The notes: a model not told the origin generated them from the sequence alone. A stretch of DNA of 64,000 nucleotides from AC-32 sp963704005 (GCA_963704005.1 CAVPGJ010000004.1:310001-374000); one strand, 5' to 3'. Positions 26,238 through 35,119 are shown, numbered from the stretch's first letter. Made by a program: numbers and translations.

Positions 26238-27029
26238 ATGAGCCAAGGCGAACCCCCTGCCTCTGGCGCGCTTTCAGAACTGCTCCCGCCTCTTCCCGAA
26301 ACAGCAACGCAGGCTTGCGGGCGATACGCGCACGAGGTGACTGAACTCTTGGGTTTCGTTGCTTTCGTGGCGGAGCTGGCGACGCGAGCGGACGAGGTGC
26401 GGCGCGTTGCCGCGGAGGCCCTGCGCGACACCGCGAAGAGCGATGAGGAACGTGAGCAGTATGAAGCAGCACTCGGGACTGGCGGAGGGGCGGTGCAGAA
26501 GCTTCGGGAGCAGCGCCACCTGCTCCTCCAGATGATGCTGTCGCGTGCGGTGGACAATTTCCTTACGTATCTCTCGGAGCTCTTGGCCGTCGTGTTTCGG
26601 ACGCGCCCAGAAACGCTGAGGTCAAGCGAGACGGTGCGACTTGATGAGGTGCTGCTGCAAGAGTCGATCGATGAGCTTGTCAACGCGCTTGCGGAACGCC
26701 GCGTCACTCGGCTGGCGTACATGGGAACGCGCGAGCTTTCCAATGATCTCGCCGAGAAACTCGACCTCAGGCTGTTTGAAGACGAGGCCGATCTCGAACG
26801 CGCGGTCGAGGTGGTCGAAATCCGCAATCTGATCGCACACAATCGAGGCGTCGTCAATCAGACGTTCCTCCGGCGGTTGCCCGGTTCCGCCGCCAAGGAG
26901 GGCGACCTCGTAGCTCTTGAAGTTGACCGCGTCATGTCCGAGCTCAAGTTCCTCACTGAGCGGGTGTTCGACATCGACCAGCGGGTGGCCTCGAAGTTCG
27001 CACTTCCAACCGTGAAGCCGCCCGCTTAA
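26238..27029 (+). CDS. hypothetical protein with HEPN-like RNLIAH motif, atypical composition
   Basis: 263-residue, largely alpha-helical protein I cannot assign to a named family. Near residues 195-210 it reads VEIRNLIAHNRGVVN, which fits the Rx4-6H motif of HEPN domains (often RNases or abortive/toxin components) and the RNLIxHN form seen in several uncharacterised HEPN families. Base use differs from its surroundings: bases 26521-26580 have 33 G/C of 60, against 46 of 60 at 24901-24960. It is flanked by minus-strand genes on both sides, consistent with a single-gene insertion. No partner antitoxin-like gene is visible. Confidence 0.6.
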   Translation: MSQGEPPASGALSELLPPLPETATQACGRYAHEVTELLGFVAFVAELATRADEVRRVAAEALRDTAKSDEEREQYEAALGTGGGAVQKLREQRHLLLQMMLSRAVDNFLTYLSELLAVVFRTRPETLRSSETVRLDEVLLQESIDELVNALAERRVTRLAYMGTRELSNDLAEKLDLRLFEDEADLERAVEVVEIRNLIAHNRGVVNQTFLRRLPGSAAKEGDLVALEVDRVMSELKFLTERVFDIDQRVASKFALPTVKPPA

Positions 27030-27038
27030 CGCAGGCCT

Positions 27039-27960
27039 CTAGCCGACAGTCAGGACGAGCTTCCCCTGGGTGCGGCCGGTCTCGCCCCGCTGGTGCGCCT
27101 GGGCGGCCTGCTCGAGCGGGAACGTGTGCTCGACATTGACGCGCAGCTTCCCCTCCTCGACCAGGCCGGCAAGCGCCTCGAGCCCGGGGCGGTCGGGCCT
27201 GACGAGGATCCCGGCCACGCGAACCCGGTCGCCCGCAAGCTCGTTCAGGCGGTCGAGCGCGGACGCGGACGGGACGGCGATGTAGAGGCCGCCGTCGCGC
27301 AGGCACGCGATCGTCGGGGCGCTCGCGTCGCCGCCCACGAGGTCGAGCACGAGGTCGACGTCCGAGACCAGCGCTCTCCACGGCCACGCTCGTGTAGTCG
27401 ACCGCCTCGTCCACGCCGAGCTCGTCGAGGAACGCCTCCTTGACGAGACGCGCCGTGCCGATCACGTACGCCCCGCGCGCCTTCGCGATCTGCACCGCGA
27501 GGTGGCCGACCCCGCCGGCGGCGGCGAGGATCAGCACCCGCTGCCCGGGCTGCACGTCGGCGACCCCGACGAGCGCCTGCCAGGCGGTCAGCCCCGCGAG
27601 CGGCAGCGCGCCCGCCTCGACATCGCCCAAGCCGTCCGGGATTCGAGCAAGCTCGTCCGCAGGCGCGGCCACGTACTCGGCGTACGCGGCTGCCTCCTCG
27701 GGGAAACGCGGCATCCCGAAGACGCGCTCTCCGACCGCGAACCCGTCGCCCTCCTCGACGACGCCCGCGACGTCCCAGCCGACCGTGAAGGGCGGCTCCC
27801 CGAGGAAGCCGCCCCGCGTGCGCACCTTCCAGTCGACGGGATTGACGCCGGCGGCAGCCTGGCGCACCAGCACCTCGCCGGGCTCCGCTTCGGGCTGCGG
27901 CGCGTCCTCGAGCTCGAGCACCTCCGGCCCCCCGAGCGCGTGCTGTCTGATGATCTGCAT
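27039..27960 (-). CDS. NADPH:quinone oxidoreductase-like zinc-independent MDR protein, frameshifted near 27371
   Basis: Medium-chain quinone oxidoreductase of about 306 residues. The start region MQIIRQHALGGPEVLELEDA, the substrate half NPVDWKVRTRGG and VGWDVAGVVEE, and the nucleotide site LILAAAGGVGHLAVQIAKARGAYVIG are in one frame; the C-terminal part (VDLVLDLVGGDASAPT to KLVLTVG) continues in another. Dropping one base within CCAGC at 27368-27372 restores a continuous reading ESVVSDVDLVLDLVGG. Total length is 1 mod 3. Divergent from the kinase cluster at 28005; it may reduce an enone or quinone from lignin phenols, but that is only context. Confidence 0.75.
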
Positions 27961-27970
27961 CGGCGGTTGC

Positions 27971-27976
27971 TATATA
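27971..27976 (+). promoter_or_regulatory. candidate -10 box for the 28005-33319 cluster
   Basis: TATATA stands out in very GC-rich DNA, 28 bases before the ATG at 28005 in the 44-base divergent gap. A -35 box at the right distance is not convincing (it would overlap the opposing start codon). It could serve the kinase cluster; a matching element for the divergent quinone oxidoreductase was not seen. Confidence 0.35.
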
Positions 27977-28004
27977 CAGGCACGAGCCCCGACGGAGGTG
28001 AGCC

Positions 28005-29834
28005 ATGGCCGCGCCGACGAAGACGAGCTCTGCATTCCCGAGCCCGTACGAGATCGCAACTCCACCCGGCTGCGAGGGCTGGGAGGAGATGTATCCGTAC
28101 CACGCGCTCTTCGACGAGCGGCGGCGCGAGAAGGACGAGAACCGCTTCTGGTTCTGGAACTCGATGCACTTCCCGGTGCCGATGCCCGCCTTCGACGTCC
28201 ACGCCATCGACTCCCCCTATCAGGCGGTCGGCGAGTGGCAGAACCGGTTCTTCGCGGTGCCGCCCGCGATGGGGATCGACTACCGGATCCTCAACGGCTA
28301 CGTGTACATCTCGGGCAACCCGGTCACCGACCCCGCGAAGATCGGCGAGCGCGTGGAGTACTTCCAGCGGCGCGCGAGCTACTACTTCGAGCACTGGGAC
28401 GAGATCTACGCGAAGTGGAAGACGAAGATGGAGGCCCTGATCGCGGAGATCACCGACCTCCCGGTGCCGGACCTCCCCGAGTACGAGCCGGACGAGGTGA
28501 TGCTCGAGGACGACCGGAACACCGCGTTCTACGAGCTTCTCTCCGCGTACGACCGGACCCTCCGCTGCGGCGACCTGATGTGGCAGCACCACTTCGAGCT
28601 GCTGCTGCTCGGCTACGGCGCCTACGTCACGTTCTCGGACTTCTGCAGGGCCAATCTCCCCGACATCCCCGACCAGCACATCGCGCAGATGGTCGCCGGG
28701 ATCGACGTCCTCCTGTTCAGGCCGAGCGCCGAGCTCCGCCGCCTGGCGAAGGTCGCGATCGACAGCGGTGTGGACGGCGCGTTCGTCGAAGGCCGCTCGC
28801 ATGCGGAGATCGACGCGGAGCTCGAGCAGAGCGACGCCGGCAAGGCCTGGCTCGAGGAGCTCGAGAAGATCAAGGACCCGTGGTTCAACATGGCCACCGG
28901 CGACGGGCTCTACCACTACTACGGCAGCTGGTACGACGACCCGACGATCGCCTACGCGTCGATCGTCGGCCACGTGCGCGCGCTGAACGAGGGCGAGGGG
29001 GTGGAGCGTCCGACCGAAGAGCTGGCCCGCGAGCGCGAGCGGCTGGCCGAGGAGTACGGGGCGCTGCTCGACGAGGAGACGCGTGGGGCATTCACGGAGC
29101 TGCTCGGCCTCTCGCGCATGGTCTTCCCGTACGTCGAGGAGCACAAGTTCTACTGCGACTACTGGTTCCTCACCCGCTGGTGGAACAAGGTGCGCGAGTT
29201 CGGCGCGTTGCTCGCGAAGCACGGGTTCCTCGAGGACACCGAGGACGTCTTCCAGCTCGGGCGGCACGAGGTCGGCCAGGCACTGGACGAGCTCGTCCTG
29301 ACCTGGGCGACGGGCGGCGAGCCGCTCGGGCCGAAGCACTGGCCGCCGATCGTGGCGCGGCGCAAGGAGCTGCTGGAGAAGCTCTCAGGTTGGACGCCGC
29401 CGCCCGCGCTCGGCGTGACGCCCGAGGCGATCACGGACCCGATGAGCATCATGCTCTGGGGCGTGACGACCCAGCGCGTGCAGGAATGGGCGAGCGCGGA
29501 GGAGGGCGGGGGACGGTTGACGGGCGCCGCAGCCTCGCCGGGCGTGGTCGAGGGCACCGCGCGCGTCGTGATCGACGTCGAGCAGATCGCGGCCGTGCGC
29601 GACGGGGACGTGCTCGTCTGCCCGATCACCTCGCCTGCCTGGGCGCCGATCTTCTCGAGCGTCCGGGCCGTCGTCACGGACATCGGCGGGGTCATGTCCC
29701 ACGCGGCGATCGTCTGCCGCGAGTACGGGCTGCCTGCGGTCGTCGGCACCGGCCGCGCCACGGCCGAGATCCGGACCGGGCAGACGATCCGCGTCGACGG
29801 GTCGAGCGGCGTCGTGACGATCCTCGACACGTGA
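28005..29834 (+). CDS. PEP-synthase-like kinase large subunit with swivelling phospho-His domain (Hpe/phenylphosphate-synthase type)
   Basis: 609-residue protein, ATG with ribosome site GGAGGTG. Residues about 1-500 lack a recognisable ATP-grasp; the last ~110 residues form a PEP-utilising mobile domain with phosphohistidine His566 in GGVMSHAAIVCREYGLPAVVG. The nucleotide-binding part is encoded separately by the next gene, the same split seen in phenylphosphate synthase and in the HpeHI kinase that phosphorylates the phenolic hydroxyl of acetovanillone in Rhodococcus rhodochrous GD02. The carboxyltransferase and HAD phosphatase downstream support the Hpe-type reading. It would phosphorylate a 4-hydroxyphenyl ketone or phenol at the expense of ATP. 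Confidence 0.8.
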   Translation: MAAPTKTSSAFPSPYEIATPPGCEGWEEMYPYHALFDERRREKDENRFWFWNSMHFPVPMPAFDVHAIDSPYQAVGEWQNRFFAVPPAMGIDYRILNGYVYISGNPVTDPAKIGERVEYFQRRASYYFEHWDEIYAKWKTKMEALIAEITDLPVPDLPEYEPDEVMLEDDRNTAFYELLSAYDRTLRCGDLMWQHHFELLLLGYGAYVTFSDFCRANLPDIPDQHIAQMVAGIDVLLFRPSAELRRLAKVAIDSGVDGAFVEGRSHAEIDAELEQSDAGKAWLEELEKIKDPWFNMATGDGLYHYYGSWYDDPTIAYASIVGHVRALNEGEGVERPTEELARERERLAEEYGALLDEETRGAFTELLGLSRMVFPYVEEHKFYCDYWFLTRWWNKVREFGALLAKHGFLEDTEDVFQLGRHEVGQALDELVLTWATGGEPLGPKHWPPIVARRKELLEKLSGWTPPPALGVTPEAITDPMSIMLWGVTTQRVQEWASAEEGGGRLTGAAASPGVVEGTARVVIDVEQIAAVRDGDVLVCPITSPAWAPIFSSVRAVVTDIGGVMSHAAIVCREYGLPAVVGTGRATAEIRTGQTIRVDGSSGVVTILDT

Positions 29835-29835
29835 G

Positions 29836-30882
29836 GTGAGCGCCGCCTACACCCGCCCGCTCGCGGAGCTGCGGCAAGCGGATGCCGCGGAGTTCGGGGG
29901 CAAGAGCGCGAACCTGGGAGAGCTGATCTCGGCCGGGATCGCGGTGCCGCCTGGCTTCGCACTGAGTGCGGGGGCCTTCCGGGCCTTCGTCGAGGAGACC
30001 GGCCTGGAGGGGGCGATCGCGTCGGCGCTCTCGCGGATCTCGCGGGGCGATGTCGAGACGATCGGGGCCGCGTCGAAGGCGATCGACGAGGCCATGCGCT
30101 TCGCGCCGCTCCCCGACGCGGTCCGCACCGAGATCGCGGAGGCCTACGACGACGAGACTCCGGTCGCCGTGCGCTCGAGCGCGCTCGGCGAGGACGGCCA
30201 GGACGCCACCCACGCGGGCCAGCAGGAGAGCTTCCTCTGGGTGAGCGGGATCGAGCAGGTCTGCGACGCGGTCCGCGACTGCTGGGTCAGCCTCTACACC
30301 GCGCGCGCGATCGGCTACCGGGCGGCGCTTCCGGCCTCGGAGTGGACCCCGGCGATGGGCGTGACCGTCCAGGAGATGGTCGATGCCGACGTCTCGGGCG
30401 TGCTGTTCACCTGCAATCCGGTCAGCGGCGATCCGAGCATGGTCGCGCTGAACGCGAGTTGGGGGCTCGGGATCGGGGTCGTCGGCGGGGAGACGACGCC
30501 AGACGACTTCCTGATCAGCAAGATCACGGGAGAGGTGGTGCGCCGGACCGTGAACGTGAAGGCGATCGAGTACGTCCCGGCTGCAGGCGGTCGCGGCACG
30601 ATCCGCCGAGACGTCCCGCCTGAGCGACGGGAGGAGCCGTGCCTCGACGAGGCGCAGCTCGCCGCGCTCGTCGAGGTGGCGCGGAGCATCGAGAGCCACT
30701 ACGGCTCGCACCAGGACGTCGAGTGGGCCATCGCCCGGGGTCGGCCGCGGGGCGAGGCGCTGTTCGTCCTGCAGTCGCGCCCGGTGACCGCCCGGCCGGA
30801 GCCCCGGCCGAAGATGTCCGCGTCCGCGTTGGCGCTCGTGATGGGCACCTTCGGTGCGGCTCCCGGGACCCCCGAGCGGTGA
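29836..30882 (+). CDS. PEP/pyruvate-binding ATP-grasp subunit of the split kinase
   Basis: 348-residue stand-alone PPDK N-terminal-type ATP-grasp. It begins FGGKSANLGELISAGIAVPPGFALS, contains the arginine-bearing VAVRSSALGEDGQDATHAGQQESFL, later VQEMVDADVSGVLFTCNPVSGDP, and ends DVEWAIARG ... LFVLQSRPVT, the normal C-terminal boundary of this domain. It has no phosphohistidine domain. GTG start one base after the preceding gene's stop. It would transfer phosphate from ATP to His566 of the large subunit. Alternative functions (PEP synthase proper, rifampicin phosphotransferase) are disfavoured by the split and by the neighbours. Confidence 0.82.
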   Translation: MSAAYTRPLAELRQADAAEFGGKSANLGELISAGIAVPPGFALSAGAFRAFVEETGLEGAIASALSRISRGDVETIGAASKAIDEAMRFAPLPDAVRTEIAEAYDDETPVAVRSSALGEDGQDATHAGQQESFLWVSGIEQVCDAVRDCWVSLYTARAIGYRAALPASEWTPAMGVTVQEMVDADVSGVLFTCNPVSGDPSMVALNASWGLGIGVVGGETTPDDFLISKITGEVVRRTVNVKAIEYVPAAGGRGTIRRDVPPERREEPCLDEAQLAALVEVARSIESHYGSHQDVEWAIARGRPRGEALFVLQSRPVTARPEPRPKMSASALALVMGTFGAAPGTPER

Positions 30883-30889
30883 GCCGGGG

Positions 30890-31045
30890 ATGCGGCTGAG
30901 CGACGAGGACGTGCGCGAGATCCTGCGCCTGATCGACGAGTCGGACGTGGAGGAGCTTCGGGTCGAGACCGGGGCGTTCTCCCTCTACGTCCGCCGCGGC
31001 GAAGCGCCCGAGGCCAAGGTGGCGCCCGAGGCCCACGACCGGTGA
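30890..31045 (+). CDS. 51-residue biotin-carboxyl-carrier-like N-terminal domain protein
   Basis: Short protein starting MRLSDEDVREILRLIDESD and continuing VEELRVETGAFSLYVRRG. This matches the N-terminal segment of acetyl-CoA carboxylase BCCP (helix then ELxxxxGxxxxxxRR strand), but the protein ends before any biotinyl domain, with no A/V-M-K-M/L motif. It overlaps the carboxyltransferase start (GTGA), so it is probably a real subunit, perhaps a docking element that recruits a biotinylated carrier encoded elsewhere. It could also be a truncated gene; no downstream biotinyl sequence is present in any frame before the next gene. Confidence 0.6.
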   Translation: MRLSDEDVREILRLIDESDVEELRVETGAFSLYVRRGEAPEAKVAPEAHDR

Positions 31046-32520
31046 GCACGCTCGTCGAGATCGTCGACACGACGACGCGGGACGGCAACCAGAGCCTGTG
31101 GAGCGCCACCGGCCTGACCACTCCCGACGTGCTGGCGATCGCGCCGACGATCGACCGGGTCGGCTTCCACGCCGCCGACTTCAGCTCGAGCACGCACATG
31201 GCCGTCTCGGTCAGGTTCCACAGGGAGGACCCGTGGGAGCGGTTCCGGCTCGTGAGCGCCGCGATGCCGAACACCCCGCTCAGCTTCATCACCACCGGCA
31301 TGCGCTTCATCTCCTGGGTCCCCGCCGACGAGGAGGTGATGCGGCTCTCGTTCCGCTGCGTCGTCCGCAACGGGATCCGCCGCTTCCAGCTCGCCGATCC
31401 CTCGAACGACCCGGCGCGCCTGCGGCGGCTCGCTGCGATCGCGCGGGAGGAGGGGGTCGAGGAGGTCGTCGTCGGCCTCACCTACTCGGTCAGCGAGGTC
31501 CACACGCACGCGTACTACGCCGAGCGGGCCGCCGCGCTCGCCGGATGCGCCGAGATGGACCGGCTCTACCTCAAGGACCCCGGCGGGCTGCTCACCCCCG
31601 CCGCGTTGCACGAGCTCGCCCCGCACTTCCTGCGCGCGGCCGGGGACCGCCCCCTGGAGCTGCACAGCCACTGCACGATCGGGCTCGCGCCGCTCGTCTA
31701 TGCCGAGGGGCTCGAGGCCGGCTTCCGGGTGCTGCACACAGCCGTCGCCCCACTCGCGCGCGGGACCTCGAACCCGGCCGCCGAGACGACGCTGCGCGAC
31801 CTCGAGGCCGAGGGCTACTCGCACCGGCTCGACCTCGACGCGCTCGCGGCGATGTCGGAGCACTTCCGCGAGCTCGCCCGCGAGAAGGGACTCCCCGTCG
31901 GCGAGCCGCAGGAGTTCGACGCCACCTACTACCACCATCAGCTCGCCGGGGGCATGGTCTCGACGACCCGGCGGATGCTCGCCGAGCAGCGCCGGCCCGA
32001 GCTGTTCGACGCGGTGCTCGAGGAGGTCGGTCGCGTGCGCGCCGAGATGGGCTACCCGATCATCGTCACGCCGGTCTCGCAGCTCGTGGCGACCCAGGCG
32101 GTGAGGAACGTCATCGACGGCGAGCGCTGGTCGAACGTCTCCAACGAGACCGTCCGCTACTTCCTCGGCCACTACGGCGAGCCGGCCGCCCCGGTGGCCC
32201 CGGAGGTGGCCGAGCGCGTGCTCTCGCGGCCTGGTGTCGAGGAGCTGCGAAAGCTCGAGCCGCTGCACCTCGAGGGAGCGCGCGAGCGCTTCGGGCGCCG
32301 GATCTCCGACGAGGAGCTCCTGTTGCGGCTGACGATGCCGGAGGAGCAGGTCGACGCGATGCTCGCCTCCCCCCGCGCCGCGGACAAGCCCAGGCCGGAC
32401 TCGAGAAGGGGGCATCACCCGGTGGCGACGCTTCTGCGCGAGGTGGAAAAGCGCACGTCGGTCACCTACCTCCGCGTGCAGAAGGGAGACGACGTGGTGG
32501 AGTGGCGCCGTGCGACTTGA
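31042..32520 (+). CDS. biotin-dependent carboxyltransferase (pyruvate carboxylase CT-domain type)
   Basis: 492-residue carboxyltransferase of the pyruvate carboxylase B/oxaloacetate decarboxylase alpha class. Metal-site residues are Asp14 in DTTTRDGNQSLW, His208 and His210 in ELHSHCTIG, and Lys178 (the carbamoylatable Lys position) in LYLKDPGGLL. The C-terminal PYC-OADA-like region (PIIVTPVSQLVATQAVRNVI) is present, but there is no biotinyl domain after residue 430. Family enzymes carboxylate 2-oxoacids; in the Hpe pathway the analogous enzyme carboxylates phosphorylated acetovanillone at the methyl carbon. The flanking kinase and phosphatase make that the best hypothesis. No biotin carboxylase gene is in the window. 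Confidence 0.8.
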   Translation: MSTLVEIVDTTTRDGNQSLWSATGLTTPDVLAIAPTIDRVGFHAADFSSSTHMAVSVRFHREDPWERFRLVSAAMPNTPLSFITTGMRFISWVPADEEVMRLSFRCVVRNGIRRFQLADPSNDPARLRRLAAIAREEGVEEVVVGLTYSVSEVHTHAYYAERAAALAGCAEMDRLYLKDPGGLLTPAALHELAPHFLRAAGDRPLELHSHCTIGLAPLVYAEGLEAGFRVLHTAVAPLARGTSNPAAETTLRDLEAEGYSHRLDLDALAAMSEHFRELAREKGLPVGEPQEFDATYYHHQLAGGMVSTTRRMLAEQRRPELFDAVLEEVGRVRAEMGYPIIVTPVSQLVATQAVRNVIDGERWSNVSNETVRYFLGHYGEPAAPVAPEVAERVLSRPGVEELRKLEPLHLEGARERFGRRISDEELLLRLTMPEEQVDAMLASPRAADKPRPDSRRGHHPVATLLREVEKRTSVTYLRVQKGDDVVEWRRAT

Positions 32521-33319
32521 CGACGTCCGCGGCTTCGTGCTGGACGTCGACGGGACGCTCGTGCACCGGGCCGGCGAGAACCTGCACGTGCAACCAGGCG
32601 CCGGAGAGGTGCTCGCGAAGATCCGCGCCTCGGGCAGGCCTCTCGTCCTCTTCACCAACGGGAGCCACGCGCCGCCCGAGACCTTCGCCGCCGGTCTGCG
32701 GCACGTGGGCCTGGACGTCGCCGACGAGGAGCTGCTGACCCCGCTCCGCAGTGTCCAGTCGTACCTGGGCACGCAACGTCATGAGGGCTCGCTGCTGCTG
32801 TTCGGCACCGATTCGGCGCGCGACTACCTCGTGGAGGCAGGCGTGCAGATCCTCGACGGCGAGGCCGCCGAGCGCGCCGGCGCCGTCTTCGTCGCACACG
32901 CCGACACGGTCGCCTTCGAGGAGCTCGAGCGGGCGGCCCGCGCCGTGCTCGGCGGCGCCCGGCTCCTGACGGCGAGCTTTGCGCCCGCGTACGCCGGCCA
33001 CGAGGGGCCGATCTTCAGCCGTGGCGCGATGCTCGCCGCGGCGATCGCCAAGGCGACCGGCGCGCGACCGCTTGTCGTCGGCAAGCCGTCCAGAGCCGCG
33101 CTGCAGACGATCCGCGATCAGCTCGGAACGCCGACCCAGGAGCTGGCCGTGATCGGGGACGACCTCGGGATGGACATCGCGCTCGGCCGCCTCGGCGGCG
33201 CCCGCACGATCCTCGTGCGGAGCGGGATCAGCGGCCGGATCGAGCTCGACCGCGTGCCCGAGCGGCAGCGCCCGGACGCCGTCGTCGACGGAGTCGCCGA
33301 GCTGCTCGACTGGCTCTGA
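32510..33319 (+). CDS. HAD-superfamily phosphatase (NagD/HAD-IIA type)
   Basis: 269-residue HAD hydrolase with motif I VLDVDGTLVHR (Asp12, Asp14), motif II FTNGS, motif III lysine in VVGKPSRAAL, and motif IV GDDLGMDIALG. NagD-type enzymes dephosphorylate aryl and sugar phosphates. The GTG start lies inside the 3' end of the carboxyltransferase gene (11-base overlap), so it belongs to the same operon. In the Hpe pathway a phosphatase removes the aryl phosphate after carboxylation, which is the likely role here. It ends the cluster nine bases before the convergent oxidase gene. Confidence 0.82.
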   Translation: MRLDDVRGFVLDVDGTLVHRAGENLHVQPGAGEVLAKIRASGRPLVLFTNGSHAPPETFAAGLRHVGLDVADEELLTPLRSVQSYLGTQRHEGSLLLFGTDSARDYLVEAGVQILDGEAAERAGAVFVAHADTVAFEELERAARAVLGGARLLTASFAPAYAGHEGPIFSRGAMLAAAIAKATGARPLVVGKPSRAALQTIRDQLGTPTQELAVIGDDLGMDIALGRLGGARTILVRSGISGRIELDRVPERQRPDAVVDGVAELLDWL

Positions 33320-33328
33320 GGCGCGAGC

Positions 33329-34906
33329 TCAGCCGGCCCGAGTCTCGCGCAGCGACTGTGGCCAGATCCCCTGCTTCCCGGGCGAGAGGATGCCGTTCGG
33401 GTCCAGGGCGTCCTTGATCGTCTCGTTGAAGCGCCGGTAGGCGTGATCGTTGAAGCTGTATTGCTCCGCTGCGAGATCCATGAAGTCCAGATGGGCGCGG
33501 TACTCGCCGTACCCTTCCTTGGCGGCCTCGCGGACGAGCAGCTTGGCGGTGTCGTATGCGCGGCGCGCCTCGGCTTCGTTCTTCGTGTCGAAGATGACCA
33601 GCGTGATGTGGATGAAGCTCCGTGCGTTGGTGGGGATCAGGACGGCTGCGTAGTCGAGACGGGCCTCCTTCTCGACGAGGCCGCGGATCAGGTCGCGTAG
33701 CGCGACCGCGTCGGGGCCCGTGAGGCGCGCGACGGGCGAAAAGCCGATGTGGCCGCCCTCCTCGCCGCCGTACCACCCGGTCATCTGGTTGATGTCGAGG
33801 TTGGGGACGCCGCCCTGGACGCGCTCGTGAGGGTTTTCGAGCGACGCGATCGCGTCGGGCGAGCACTTCTCTCCCCACACCTCCGCGCCCGGGATCTGTC
33901 CGAACGCCTCCTTGATCTTCGCGAAGCGGTGGTCGACGACCGACTCGTCCCCGTACAGCGCGAAGCGCATCATCCAGCGCCCGACTTCGAGCTCGCGCGC
34001 CATCTTGTCGATGATCTCGTCGGGGACCGGGTCGTCGCCCTGGTACCAGGACTCCCTCGAGGACATGACCGAGGCGAAGGAGATCGTGTTCCAGATCTGC
34101 GGCACGTTCTCGATCGTTCGGTCGAGCATCAGGTTCCTCAGGGTCTCGACCAGCGGCGCGAGGTCGTCCTCGTTCCAGACCCGCAGCCAGAGCGGCATGT
34201 AGCACTCTGGGTAGGGCATCAGCCAGTAGCCCATCTTCGTGACGATCCCGTAGTTCGACTGCATGAACATCTGGTCGGGCGAGGGGCCGAGGCTGCGCTT
34301 GTAGACGTGCCACGCCTTGTTCCCGGGCATCGCGCCCATCCCGGTCCGCATCAGCTCGCCGTTCGGGAGGACGACCTCGATGCCGCACGAGGCCGCCATG
34401 TCGGCGCCCGTCGGGAGGTAGGTGACGCCGTTCTCGAGCGTGTTGCCGACGACGCTGCCCCAGCCCAAATCCGCGATCGAGACCATCAGCCGGTGCCCGC
34501 CGGCCTGGATGGCCTCGTAGAGGTCGAACCAGCGGACGCCCGGCTCGACGACCGCGTACGCGCACTCCTCGTCGATCTCGAGCACGCGGTTCATCTTCCG
34601 CAGGCTGACGATGACCGAGCCGCTCAAACGCGGCGCCGGGCCGCCGTAACCGTTGTTCATGCCGGCCCCGTGCGTCCAGAGCGGCACCTTGTGCTCGTTG
34701 GCAATCCGCACGATTTGCTGGATCTCCTCGACCGTCTCGGGCATGAGCACGGCGGAGGCCGTGTAGTCGTCCCACGTCGAGAACGCGAACGGGTCGCGGA
34801 ACTCGTGCAGGGCTTCCGCGTCCGTGATCACGGCATCGGGCCCGAGCGCCGCCCTGAAGGAATCGAGTGCCTTCTCGGACAGCTCCGGCGTCAGCATGGT
34901 CGTCAT
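33329..34906 (-). CDS. vanillyl-alcohol oxidase/eugenol oxidase-like flavoprotein
   Basis: 525-residue member of the VAO/4-cresol dehydrogenase family, almost the length of Rhodococcus eugenol oxidase (526). FAD-binding domain at about 45-230 (VPLWTHGAGMNNGYGGPAPR, DLGWGSVVGNTLENGVTYLP); the covalent-FAD histidine is His386 in GGHIGFSPV; phenolate-binding residues match as Tyr87 and the Tyr469-Arg470 pair. It oxidises 4-alkyl, 4-allyl or 4-hydroxymethyl phenols, giving e.g. vanillin or coniferyl alcohol. ATG with GGAGGTG just upstream. Divergent from the benzoylformate decarboxylase gene over a 213-base gap, convergent with the phosphatase. Confidence 0.9.
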   Translation of the reverse strand: MTTMLTPELSEKALDSFRAALGPDAVITDAEALHEFRDPFAFSTWDDYTASAVLMPETVEEIQQIVRIANEHKVPLWTHGAGMNNGYGGPAPRLSGSVIVSLRKMNRVLEIDEECAYAVVEPGVRWFDLYEAIQAGGHRLMVSIADLGWGSVVGNTLENGVTYLPTGADMAASCGIEVVLPNGELMRTGMGAMPGNKAWHVYKRSLGPSPDQMFMQSNYGIVTKMGYWLMPYPECYMPLWLRVWNEDDLAPLVETLRNLMLDRTIENVPQIWNTISFASVMSSRESWYQGDDPVPDEIIDKMARELEVGRWMMRFALYGDESVVDHRFAKIKEAFGQIPGAEVWGEKCSPDAIASLENPHERVQGGVPNLDINQMTGWYGGEEGGHIGFSPVARLTGPDAVALRDLIRGLVEKEARLDYAAVLIPTNARSFIHITLVIFDTKNEAEARRAYDTAKLLVREAAKEGYGEYRAHLDFMDLAAEQYSFNDHAYRRFNETIKDALDPNGILSPGKQGIWPQSLRETRAG

Positions 34907-35012
34907 CGGACACCTCCGGGTCGGTGGCGCGCCAGCTCGGCGTGCGTCGAAGCCGATCCTACGGGCGCGAGCCCCCCGTGACCACTCGCGGACGTGGCTT
35001 CGGCTCGAGGTG

Positions 35013-35026
35013 CGTCTCCGTAGACG
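35013..35026. repeat. short inverted repeat in the divergent oxidase/decarboxylase intergenic region
   Basis: CGTCT-ccgt-AGACG is a perfect 5-base palindrome with a 4-base spacer, in the 213-base gap (34907-35119) between the vao-like and mdlC-like genes. It could be an operator for a regulator of both genes. I see no other strong signal in this gap; short palindromes arise often by chance. Confidence 0.3.
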
Positions 35027-35119
35027 TGAGGCTTCCCGGCAGTCACGAGGTAGGCTCCTCGGCCTGGTGAGCGGCAGTCAGGTGCGGCCGGCCGGGCCAT
35101 TGCGAGGAAACCTTTCCGC

